A DNA stretch of 64,000 bases from G965240465 sp965249525 (GTDB lineage: Bacteria; SAR324; JACQKK01): contig OZ252237.1 in the NCBI GenBank assembly GCA_965249525.1, positions 1,612,001 to 1,676,000 on the forward strand, read 5' to 3'. Of the stretch, positions 37,386 to 46,000 are shown in pieces (position 1 is the stretch's first letter; each line of letters starts with the position of its first letter). The notes below the pieces were generated by a model that saw only the letters and a program-made list of their open reading frames with translations, searched no databases and was not told the origin of the DNA. The position numbers and the translations under genes were made by a program.

Positions 37386-37891
37386 GAGAACATTTATCCA
37401 AGCGTGACAATTGGCAAAAATATTCTGGTGCCAGGGGAGAAGCCCCTGAGAAGATATTTTTTGCAATATTTGAGGGCTACTTTGACAACAAAGATTATGA
37501 GGTGGTGCTAAAACCTAAGAACCTGAAGGCTATTTATGCTGAACATCACGGCATAGAACCTGACCACGCTATAAAGAATAAGATTACAGGGCGAATGATT
37601 TTTACAGAAATTAAGAGACAAAGAGCAAGTGGCAATGCGCATGAAAGAGTATGCAAATACTTTTCACCCGGAATCATAAAAGCAGGAAGGGAAGTTGGAA
37701 ATATCCGCCAAGATGACTATCCTTTTTGGCTAATATTTTGCGATGGCATTGCAAAAGAACCAAGGTACAGGCGTGAAATTGAATTCTGGTTTGGAGACTT
37801 AACCCATTCCCTCACTTTTTGGAAGAACTTATCCGATAGAGACCCGCTACTTAAGCATTTTGAAAATCATATCGCAGCAAGGCTTAACTAG
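37382..37891 (+). CDS. MunI-like type II restriction endonuclease
   Basis: 169 residues from ATG 37382. The catalytic PD-(D/E)xK core is plain: Asp 61 in EPDHAIKN and Glu 76-x-Lys 78 in FTEIKRQ. The 15-residue Asp-to-Glu spacing equals what I recall for MunI (Asp 83, Glu 98). Following it, GNAHERVCKYFSPGIIKA and DDYPFWLIFCDGI match the MunI family, which cuts CAATTG as a dimer. By analogy I predict CAATTG as the target; the site occurs freely in this window (for example 36487-36492 and 10204-10209), so methylation would be needed for protection. Somewhat shorter than MunI (about 200 residues). Confidence 0.8.
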   Translation: MREHLSKRDNWQKYSGARGEAPEKIFFAIFEGYFDNKDYEVVLKPKNLKAIYAEHHGIEPDHAIKNKITGRMIFTEIKRQRASGNAHERVCKYFSPGIIKAGREVGNIRQDDYPFWLIFCDGIAKEPRYRREIEFWFGDLTHSLTFWKNLSDRDPLLKHFENHIAARLN

Positions 37892-37966
37892 CTTCGTGGT
37901 ACCAAATCCCATAAAGCACAGCGAAGGAGCTGTTTTACCAATACTGAGGCTATAAAACACCCATCC

Positions 37967-39382
37967 ATGTCAGCAAAACCATACGCCAATAGCGCAGCAG
38001 CGATGCCCGTTCCGCCCATTGCCTCAAACCGATACCTTGCTGCAACGGTCAAGTGGGAAGAGCTTCAAGCAGAGACACAACGACTGGGATTCGTAGAAGC
38101 GGGAGTGGTAGCGGTAGGGCCAAGTCACACCCATACTTTTTATCAAGATTGGCTAGAACGTGGCTCCGCCGCTGGCATGCAGTATCTGCATCGTCACAGC
38201 TCATGGAAAAAAGATCTATCTCACTTTGCACCCTGGGCTCGTTCGGTGCTGGTATTGGCCCACCCCTACTGTCACCATGAGGCTGTATCCCCACCAAACC
38301 AAGCTTATCGTGATACAACGACTAAAAACACCCACGGATTGGTTTCCTGCTATGCCCACGGATTGGATTATCATCAAATACTCGGCGATAAACTGGAACA
38401 ACTGGCTTGTTGGATCAGCGAGCAATTGCCATATCCTTTGCGTCATTTGGTTTGTGTGGATACCAAGCCTTTGATGGAACGCGAACTTGCCGCTCGTGCA
38501 GGATTGGGCTGGGTGGGCAAAAACGCCATGCTTATCCATCACCGTCATGGATCTTGGTGGTTTCTGGCAGAATTGCTGGTAAATTGCCCCCTCCCTTGCA
38601 ACTTCACTGCTGCCAAGACTGCTAGCAAATCTAAAAACACTCCTGCATCTACTGTTGCACAACAGTCTCTTGGGTCTGAAACATATCAGCAAAATTCCTC
38701 TCAAGCACTATCTCAGATACTACCCATACCAGATAGCTGCGGTAGCTGCCGTGCCTGCTTAGATGCCTGCCCTACCCAAGCATTGGGCGCACCCAAAACA
38801 TTGGATGCCAGCCGTTGTATCTCTTATCTCACTATTGAACATAAGGGCCCACTACCTGCACACTTGAGAACATTGATGGACAACTGGATCTTTGGGTGTG
38901 ACATCTGCCAAAAGGTTTGCCCTTGGAATCGAACCAGTACCTCTACCAGTGAAGCGGGCTTTTTCCCACAGGTCACACAAGTACAGTCAGATTTACTAGA
39001 ATTGCTAAAGTTAAATGAATATAATTGGCGAATGCGCTTTCAGCGAACACCTCTGGCGCGCGCCAAACGATGCGGTTTGCTACGCAATGCCGCAGTGGCT
39101 TTAGGCAACCAACTACGCAACCACCAGCTGAAAGCAGCTACTTATCGCCGAGCAGTGGGTGTATTATGCCGTTCACTTTCCCAAATAGAACCAGAACCAT
39201 TGGTACGGGGAGCTGCTGCCTGGGCGCTAGCCAAAAGTCAACACCGCTCCGCCGTGCGCTGGCTAAAACGTGCCGTCCGTTATGAAACTAACCCCCAAGT
39301 GCTTTATGAAATTGCTCAAGCACGTGCCCAATGCGTTGTTCTACCAACCCATCTATTGACAAGCTCCACCAACATTTTATAA
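37967..39382 (+). CDS. queG: Epoxyqueuosine reductase QueG
   Basis: 471 residues against about 350-380 usual. It is a cobalamin and [4Fe-4S] enzyme that makes queuosine in tRNA. LAHPYCHHEA and CVDTKPLMERELAARAGLGW-type blocks form the cobalamin/substrate domain; the two cluster loops are CGSCRACLDACPTQAL near residue 260 and CDICQKVCPWN near 312; the C-terminus has HEAT-like helices (RGAAAWALAKSQ). The extra length is an Ala/Pro-rich N-terminus and a 45-residue Ser/Thr/Asn/Gln-rich insertion between NCPLPC and CGSC. tgt, from the same pathway, lies 1.6 kb downstream on the opposite strand. Confidence 0.92.
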   Translation: MSAKPYANSAAAMPVPPIASNRYLAATVKWEELQAETQRLGFVEAGVVAVGPSHTHTFYQDWLERGSAAGMQYLHRHSSWKKDLSHFAPWARSVLVLAHPYCHHEAVSPPNQAYRDTTTKNTHGLVSCYAHGLDYHQILGDKLEQLACWISEQLPYPLRHLVCVDTKPLMERELAARAGLGWVGKNAMLIHHRHGSWWFLAELLVNCPLPCNFTAAKTASKSKNTPASTVAQQSLGSETYQQNSSQALSQILPIPDSCGSCRACLDACPTQALGAPKTLDASRCISYLTIEHKGPLPAHLRTLMDNWIFGCDICQKVCPWNRTSTSTSEAGFFPQVTQVQSDLLELLKLNEYNWRMRFQRTPLARAKRCGLLRNAAVALGNQLRNHQLKAATYRRAVGVLCRSLSQIEPEPLVRGAAAWALAKSQHRSAVRWLKRAVRYETNPQVLYEIAQARAQCVVLPTHLLTSSTNIL

Positions 39383-39470
39383 TTTTTTTATCTGGAACCA
39401 GGCAGCCAACAAAAATATTCACCTGCCTTTTTTAAACTGCTGTTTGCACTGATTTTATAGGAATCCTGCT

Positions 39471-40025
39471 ATCGCTGCTCCTCGCAACTTGCCGCAACGG
39501 GGCAAAGAACCCCGCATCCGTGCCAATCAAGCTATTGTTGCGCCCGAAGTGTTTGTTATTGACTCTGAGGGTCAACAACTAGGGGTTTTAAAACTCCAAG
39601 ATGCCTTGCAGCATGCAGAAAGTGCTGGCTTAGATCTGGTAGAAGTAGCTCCCAAGGCAGAACCTCCCGTATGTCGTGTCATGGATTATGGCCAGTTTAA
39701 GTACCAACTCAGCAAGCGCCAGCACGAAGCCAAAAAAAATCAAAAAGTGGTGCACCTGAAAGAAATCAAGCTGCGTCCAAAAATAGAAGAGCATGATTTC
39801 CAATTCAAGCTCAAGCATGCCATGCAATTTCTTGAAGACGGCAATAAAGTTAAGGTCACTGTACAGTTCCGAGGGCGTGAGATCACCCACCGTGAATTGG
39901 GAGAACAATTGATTGCCCGCTTTTCTGAAGGAGTAGAAGAAACTGCAACAATAGAGGGGGAAGTCAAACTAGAACGCCGTACCCTCTCTATGGTGCTTAT
40001 TCCTGCTAAAGGCAGCAAAAAATAA
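39471..40025 (+). CDS. infC: Translation initiation factor IF-3
   Basis: 184 residues if the start is the non-AUG codon ATC at 39471; AGGA of a ribosome site lies seven bases upstream. TTG at 39489 has no ribosome site. IF-3 genes in many bacteria use AUU, AUC or AUA, which lets IF-3 repress its own translation. The product has the N-terminal domain (RANQAIVAPEVFVID, GVLKLQDALQHAESAGLDLV), the linker DYGQFKYQLSKRQHEAKKN and the C-terminal domain (KEIKLRPKIEEHDFQFKLK). rpmI and rplT follow, the classical IF3-L35-L20 order. Confidence 0.93.
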   Translation: MAAPRNLPQRGKEPRIRANQAIVAPEVFVIDSEGQQLGVLKLQDALQHAESAGLDLVEVAPKAEPPVCRVMDYGQFKYQLSKRQHEAKKNQKVVHLKEIKLRPKIEEHDFQFKLKHAMQFLEDGNKVKVTVQFRGREITHRELGEQLIARFSEGVEETATIEGEVKLERRTLSMVLIPAKGSKK

Positions 40026-40160
40026 CTGGCACAATTATCTTACCTATCCCTTTTTCGTTGACAACAAACAACAGCCCAAATAGCTTGCGCATTGCACCTG
40101 CATCAGTAAGGATGTAGTCTCATTGAACGGCCGCTTTTTTCAACCCTTAGCAAACTACCC

Positions 40161-40361
40161 ATGGCATACAAAATGAAAACCAATCGCGCTGCTGCCAAGC
40201 GTTTCTCCTTTACTGCTAAAGGAAAGCTAAAGCACAAACGTGCTGGCATGCGTCATTTCATGCGTCGCAAAAACATGCGATCCAAACGCCATTTGCGTAA
40301 TCGGGGCTATATTTCTGCTGCTGATGTTCCTTTGCTAAAACGGTTACTCCCTTACCGCTGA
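40161..40361 (+). CDS. rpmI: 50S ribosomal protein L35
   Basis: 66 residues, basic. The conserved MKTNRAAAKRFSFTAKGKLK start and KRAGMRHFMRRKNMRSKR core are present. The listed start is ATG 40161; ATG 40173 (MKTNR) is equally plausible and closer to the family. It lies 135 bases after infC; in this operon L20 binds the rpmI leader to repress L35 and L20 in many bacteria, but I cannot point to that structure here. Confidence 0.95.
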   Translation: MAYKMKTNRAAAKRFSFTAKGKLKHKRAGMRHFMRRKNMRSKRHLRNRGYISAADVPLLKRLLPYR

Positions 40362-40445
40362 TGCTGACCATACACCCCAAAAATATGCTATTTACAGCAA
40401 AGATGATGTTGGTGTGCTTTTTTCTATTTTTCTCTTGATTACATC

Positions 40446-40817
40446 ATGGCCAGAGTAAAACGGGCGGTAAGCACCCGCAAACGTAAACAAGACTACTTTA
40501 AGGCTGCAAAAGGTTTCAGTGGAGGACGACGACGTCTGTGGCGCACAGTACGCAATGCGGTGGATCGCGCCCACAGCTATGCCTACCGTGATCGACGGGT
40601 AAGAAAACGCGAATTCCGTCGTCTGTGGATTGTGCGCATCAATGCCGCCTGCAGACAGTTGGGGTTGAGTTACAGCCAATTTATGCACCAATCCCAACAA
40701 GCTGGCATGCGCATCAACCGCAAAATGTTAGCCAATTTGGCAGTCCAACAACCACAAGCATTTCAGGAACTCTGTAATACCATCAAAAACATCAATACTG
40801 ATCGCTCTTCTTTGTAA
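40446..40817 (+). CDS. rplT: 50S ribosomal protein L20
   Basis: 123 residues. MARVKRAVSTRKRKQDYFKAA starts the basic tail, trimmed here; GFSGGRRRLWRTVRNAVDRA and RDRRVRKREFRRLWIVRINA are the family blocks. It binds 23S rRNA early in 50S assembly. It follows rpmI by 84 bases and closes the infC-rpmI-rplT group, being convergent with tgt, whose stop is 130 bases downstream. The residue order and length fit the family well. Confidence 0.96.
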   Translation: MARVKRAVSTRKRKQDYFKAAKGFSGGRRRLWRTVRNAVDRAHSYAYRDRRVRKREFRRLWIVRINAACRQLGLSYSQFMHQSQQAGMRINRKMLANLAVQQPQAFQELCNTIKNINTDRSSL

Positions 40818-40947
40818 ATATTTCCAAAAAACTTCTTCAATCTATTGTGAGTGCTATCACTAAAGACAGTATTTGCAGAATGCACGGTTTGCTGGTTGGT
40901 TGACAGATATCCGGTACACCCGCTTCTGTTGCTCACTCCTAATGGCA

Positions 40948-42120
40948 TCAGCTGACCCGAGAATGCTTCTTGCTTTCGCGTTGATAATTGAAAAGAAACT
41001 GCCGCTTAAAAGCGAGAAAACGTTTTTGAATAATGGCATGGCGCGCTTCTTCCATCAGCCATAAATAGAAATGCAAGTTGTGAATAGTACCCAGGGTTTG
41101 GGCTAACGGATCCCCACAACGAAACAGATGATGCAGATAAGCACGTGTATGCTGCGTACATGTTTTGCAGCTACAAGCTGAATCAATAGGGAAACAGTCT
41201 TTCCGATACTCACTGCGGGTGATGCGCAGTCGGCCTACACGGGTAAATAACACCCCAGAACGAGCATATTTGGTAGGAATCACACAGTCACACATGTCTA
41301 TTCCTGCTTCTATTGCCGCCAAAAGATCCTCTGGCAGCCCCACTCCCATCAAGTAACGAGGACGATCTGCTGGCAAATGCTCCACCGTATAGCCCAACAC
41401 CTCTGCCATCACCGAGAGTCCCTCTCCCACGCTCAATCCGCCAATCGCCATCCCTGGTAGATTGAATGCTGCTAATTCCTCTGCGCATCCACGACGCAAA
41501 TCCGCATAGGCACCCCCTTGTACAATGCCAAAAAGTGCCTGCTGTTCAGCATTGTGTACTGCAACACAACGTTTCGCCCAACGCAGTGTACGCTCCATTG
41601 ATTGACGCGCTTTCTGATAAGAAGACGGATAAGCCAAACATTCATCAAAGGCCATAGCGATATCTGATCCCAATTGCTGCTGAATAGCCATTACTTTCTC
41701 TGCAGTTAGTAACAGTGGTTTCCCGTTGGCTACTGAGAATTCCACCCCTTCTTCGGTAATTTCTCGCCTGGGTAAAGAAAACACTTGGTATCCACCGCTA
41801 TCGGTAATCACCAGCCCATTCCAACCCATCCAGCGATGTACTCCCCCCATAGCATGCACCAACCCATCACCAGGGTTTAGGTAGAGATGATAACTATTGG
41901 TCAATAAAGCCTTTACGCCCAATCCTTTCACTTGCCAAATAGGCACGGTCTTCAGCGCACCTTGGGTAGCCACCGGCATAAAGACAGGTGTATCTACCAC
42001 GCCGCGAGCAGTAAGCAACCTTCCAGAACGGGCTTGACCATCGGCAGCCAACAACTGAAATTTCAGGTTGGTGCCAACAGCAAGTCCTGCAGACTGAGGG
42101 ACAGGCAGTATTTCCATCAA
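40948..42120 (-). CDS. tgt: Queuine tRNA-ribosyltransferase
   Basis: 390 residues. It swaps guanine 34 of target tRNAs for the queuine precursor. The catalytic Asp lies in VITDSGGYQVFSL near residue 104, with AFDECLAYPS near 158, GIVQGGAYADLRR near 197, IDMCDCVIPTKYAR near 272, and zinc ligands in CSCKTC near 317 plus His in LHHLFRCG. The listed ATG is the second-most upstream in a run MMEILP; either Met may be used. Neighbour gene at 42154 on the same strand lies 33 bases upstream and may be cotranscribed; queG is nearby. Confidence 0.95.
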   Translation of the reverse strand: MMEILPVPQSAGLAVGTNLKFQLLAADGQARSGRLLTARGVVDTPVFMPVATQGALKTVPIWQVKGLGVKALLTNSYHLYLNPGDGLVHAMGGVHRWMGWNGLVITDSGGYQVFSLPRREITEEGVEFSVANGKPLLLTAEKVMAIQQQLGSDIAMAFDECLAYPSSYQKARQSMERTLRWAKRCVAVHNAEQQALFGIVQGGAYADLRRGCAEELAAFNLPGMAIGGLSVGEGLSVMAEVLGYTVEHLPADRPRYLMGVGLPEDLLAAIEAGIDMCDCVIPTKYARSGVLFTRVGRLRITRSEYRKDCFPIDSACSCKTCTQHTRAYLHHLFRCGDPLAQTLGTIHNLHFYLWLMEEARHAIIQKRFLAFKRQFLFNYQRESKKHSRVS

Positions 42121-42153
42121 CGGTGTGGGGGATCTTCTTTTATGGACGGGGGA

Positions 42154-42702
42154 TCAAGATGTGTTATCTTCTTCTTTTTGCAAATCAGGAAACCTTCGTT
42201 GGGGCTGATACAAGAAATCACTCAGCAGCGTACCGTGTGCTCCTATAGCACGCAAAGGCAAATCCTTGAAAGTCTGCGGATCCAACGGATAAGGAAATAG
42301 CTTTCCACCCGCAGCTATTTCTAGCCGCTTGAGGTAGTCTTGCTGACGATCACGCTCAGCTTCTAACCATACTTTTAAAGCTTCCAGATGCTTTAGGTTG
42401 AACGCTGCCACTGACGCTTCCGCGCGCAAATCCACTTTTACCTCTACCTCTTCCACTACCGTCCCACACTTGTGTCGACGACCACTTGGCACGGCTATTT
42501 CACTGTACTCTAGCGTTTTGCATTGGGGGCAATGCAGCCAAAATAAATTTCCTGGCTGCGCATCTTGTACATTTAATGATTGAGCTTGTACGCGCCTTCC
42601 GTCCAAGGATACTACTTTCCCAGAATGTTGCTTGCTTTGTTTAGCAAGACGATCTTTATTATTTGCCTTGCTGCCTGTCTTACTGTTCGCTTTGCCAGCC
42701 AT
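42154..42702 (-). CDS. Unknown zinc-ribbon-like protein upstream of tgt
   Basis: 182 residues. The N-terminal 40 residues are basic and Ser/Asn-rich. A possible zinc ribbon is HCPQCKTLEYSEIAV followed by RRHKCGTVVEEV, giving Cys-x2-Cys and a single later Cys, with histidines as a possible fourth ligand. Next is a helix (LKHLEALKVWLEAERDRQQDY) and a C-terminal FPYPLDPQTFKDLPLRAIGAH stretch, trimmed here. I do not recognise a family. It lies just upstream of tgt on the same strand and divergent from the CHAT-like/STAND gene, with about 310 bases between; the product may be a nucleic-acid-binding protein, but this is inference. Confidence 0.65.
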   Translation of the reverse strand: MAGKANSKTGSKANNKDRLAKQSKQHSGKVVSLDGRRVQAQSLNVQDAQPGNLFWLHCPQCKTLEYSEIAVPSGRRHKCGTVVEEVEVKVDLRAEASVAAFNLKHLEALKVWLEAERDRQQDYLKRLEIAAGGKLFPYPLDPQTFKDLPLRAIGAHGTLLSDFLYQPQRRFPDLQKEEDNTS

Positions 42703-43011
42703 GTCATACTTTACTTGCTAGGGGAAAATTATCAGAAGAAAACCATCTTTCAAGCTGAAATGTTATCTTGCCTTTAACTTGATGCATCGGTTAGACTACA
42801 TGAAGTCAGGTAGTTAGGTAGAGTTAGGCAATTTGAAAATACCAATCTGATTTCTCGCAGGTGATGCTTGATCAGCCAATCTTTCAAGTGACACTCCGCT
42901 TAGCCAAAAAGAAACCTACTAGCGATAGAAAAGCTTATCAGACCAAGTATGTGTGGTTTGAACTGCTTGTTGCTCTAAAGCGCTGTTCAATGGACTGTAA
43001 CTGCAGCTTTC
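42703..43011. other. Divergent intergenic region with a short open frame
   Basis: About 310 bases between divergent genes, so promoters should lie here; I find no clear hexamer pair. A plus-strand frame from ATG 42864 to 43052 (start MLDQPIFQVTLRLAKKK) overlaps the next gene's start in another frame. Its first 15 residues faintly resemble the N-terminal strand of CHAT-type proteins, and the large gene at 43012 lacks a ribosome site, so the two may be one gene broken by a frameshift or mis-start. Otherwise I see nothing. Confidence 0.3.
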
Positions 43012-46000
43012 ATGATTTCTTCTTCCGCTCACTGGGTAAGACTGCACCCTGAACAGGTGGAATTGCCTGCCCAAAAAATAGTGTATCCTTTGCCCGAACC
43101 TTCACGCAAATTGCGTGAGCAACTGGCAAGCTGGAGTGAACATTTATACTGTGAAGCCTGGCGGTCTATTTTCCCAAAAGAACAGCGAGAGGCTGCACGG
43201 GTATTCCGAAATTTAGGAGAATCGCTTTTCACTTGGATCAATGGTACTGCATGGCGGCAGCACCTTAGATCCAATGTTTTTTTGCTGTTACAAATAGAGG
43301 ATCCTGCTTGGGCAGATTATCCTTGGGAACTGCTGCATGATGGCCGCATGTGGCTGGGATTACACCAAGGAGTTATTCGGCTGCCTCCCGCCAACGCTGC
43401 CAGCAGCCAATATTCATCCATTCCTCAGGTAGCCAGTGTAACTGCACCAAATTTCAGTGTTGAGCAACCATTGCGCATGGTGACTACTTCCGCTCAACCC
43501 CCCGCCCAAGGTGATAACCAGGCACTTATTGCACGTTTGCGGCGCATGCAAAAACAGCTGCCTCCTGATTTTCTCAATCTACCAGAATCATGGCGGTCAT
43601 TTCCCCAACAATCCACCAATGACCATCCCCCAGTAGATTACCGTACCTTGGATCCCTTGGGACGCAGCAATTTGTTACAATTGCTGGCAGCCTCACCCAA
43701 CGTGTTCTGGTTAAGCAGTTATGCAGATGAACATGGTTGGTACTTGGAATCACCCCAGGCAAGACTGGAAACTGTTAACTCCGCTTCGCTTAAACATCAA
43801 CTAGAAATCGCCAACCGCAACGGTTTAAAACTCTTGCTACTGCAAGATTCCTCCAGTTGGATTTACCCCGCACACAGTCACAAAACCGATATTGAACTGC
43901 TAGGCAGTGGCGTCCCCCACCTGGTGCGTGTTCGGGGCATGCTTTCACCAACGGTGCAATCCCGTTATTTGAAACAGTTACTGGCAGGTCTCACCGCCGG
44001 TTATTGTCCTGCTAGCAGTCACCTAAATGCTATCCAACATGTAGCACTATGGGGAGGACATCACGGTCAATGGGCACACCTGCGCTTATTGCAATCCCTT
44101 CTCTTTTCATCGCCTATTACTAAAACCGCCACAGTCCAAAACAATCACCAATTGAACTGGCAACAGTTCTGGCGGCAACACCAACAACACCCATTACCGA
44201 CTATCTCGAAACGTTCAAGCCAACGCTGTGCAGATCGCCACCTGGTATTACTGGGGCTACTGCAATACTTGGATCCTCAAAGTCAAAGCTCTGCTCCTTT
44301 GGTACATTTGAAAGCTCCAGCCAGCAGCGGTAAAACCATCTTGGTGCAAGAAGCAGTTCACCATTTAGCATCCCAATATGCCCAGGTGTTGTATGTGGAT
44401 GGCAAACACCTGCCTTCCAGCTTGGAAGAAAGCGGCCTGCAGTCTGTGATAGGACATCAGGACACCAACAACAATGAAGTCGTTTTGTGGCAATCACTGA
44501 AAAGCATGTTAGAGGCTAAAAATTGTAAGTCGGAAAAAAAACCAGGCAGCCAGCAAACACAGCTTGACGATGAGACGCCCATGAAAATTAGCAAGGATTT
44601 TCGTGCAGCTTGGTTAGAAGCTCCGCCCACGTTGCTGGTGATGGAGCATGTGGAACATCGGGAGGAATGGCGATCAGTGGCTGATGTATTGGCAAGAAAT
44701 GGGGGAAGTCATCGTGCCTTGGTGCTGACCCGCACCGATGAGGAGACCTTGAATTCCAAAGCAGTGATTGAACTGAACCCGCTGGATGAGGAAGGGTTTG
44801 GTTATGTATTTGGTCCATTTTTTCTTCAGGCACTGGCAACACGTTCTGATGCAGAACAGCTGCGAGCTTTGTGTGCGGAGCATTTGTTACTGGGACGGTT
44901 GTTGTCTAGTGCATTGGATTGGCCTCCATCAAAAATGGTCAAGCTCTTTTGTGAGAGAGCAACTGACCCAACCACAGGGGAAACAAACAAATTAGAGGCA
45001 TCCAAGGAGATATTGTATTGGCTGGTGCAGTCCGCTTTGCCACATTTCAGCATGTTGGAACGGAAGTTATTGATCCTATTCAGTCTATGCCCCGCTCCAT
45101 TGCATGTGGAATTATTGAAGCGGTCAGTACAGGAAAGAGAATGCCAAACGACATTAGAGCAACTAGAAAAACGCGGCTGGCTACAGAGTTTGAACAATCG
45201 TCAAATGTGGAGTTTATCAGGTACACTGCGTCACCCCTTGAGTGAACAGCTGCTCAACCAAACCTCTTTAGAACAAGCTTGTACTTCTCTGCTTGAAGCG
45301 ATGTTATCGCTCTTGAGAGAACAATCTCCACACACCGATACCCAAAGCCTCCAACCATTGCAAACCTTGCTAGTAGAACAACAAGCCAACATCTGCGAGC
45401 TAGCATTGCTGCTGCTGGAATTAAAGCAAGCTCCTGCTTTGCTAAGTTTGTATCAACAGCTAAAGCCATGCTTCATGGCAAGCAGTACTTCTGTCTCTTT
45501 AGTTCACTGTGAGCAAGTACTGCTCGCTTGCCTGTTGCGTTCCATTGAACAATGCCGCCAACGAAGGCAGTCGCTATCAGCAGAACTAGCAGCTATGGAA
45601 CTTTCTGCTTTGGTGCGCATGGCACAACAGGTATCAGCAATCCACAACCGGCAAGCCGCTATATATCTGGCACAAAAAGCCCTAAAGCATCCCGCAGCAC
45701 AAAACACAGCCTCTAAATCCAACCTTAATACCAATACCACCAGCCACCAGCTTTTGTATGCGCATCAAATCCTCAGCGAAAGCCTGCTTGTTCTACACTC
45801 TTTCTCTAAAGCCAAAACCGCTATCCAACATTGGCTACAAGCTGCCAAAGATCTTCAACATCCCCAATCACTTATTCAAGCCTGTCAGCAATTGTTCCAG
45901 CTTCACCAACATACAGCCAAGAACAACACCATACCCTCCAAGTTGCTGTCTACCCTACAAACTCAGCTGGACTGGCTAAAACAACACCAAGTTCCTTCCG

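Noticed and set aside
40840..40870. Short palindrome AGTG-N4-CACT near 40852 as an operator
   Set aside because: Too short to distinguish from chance.
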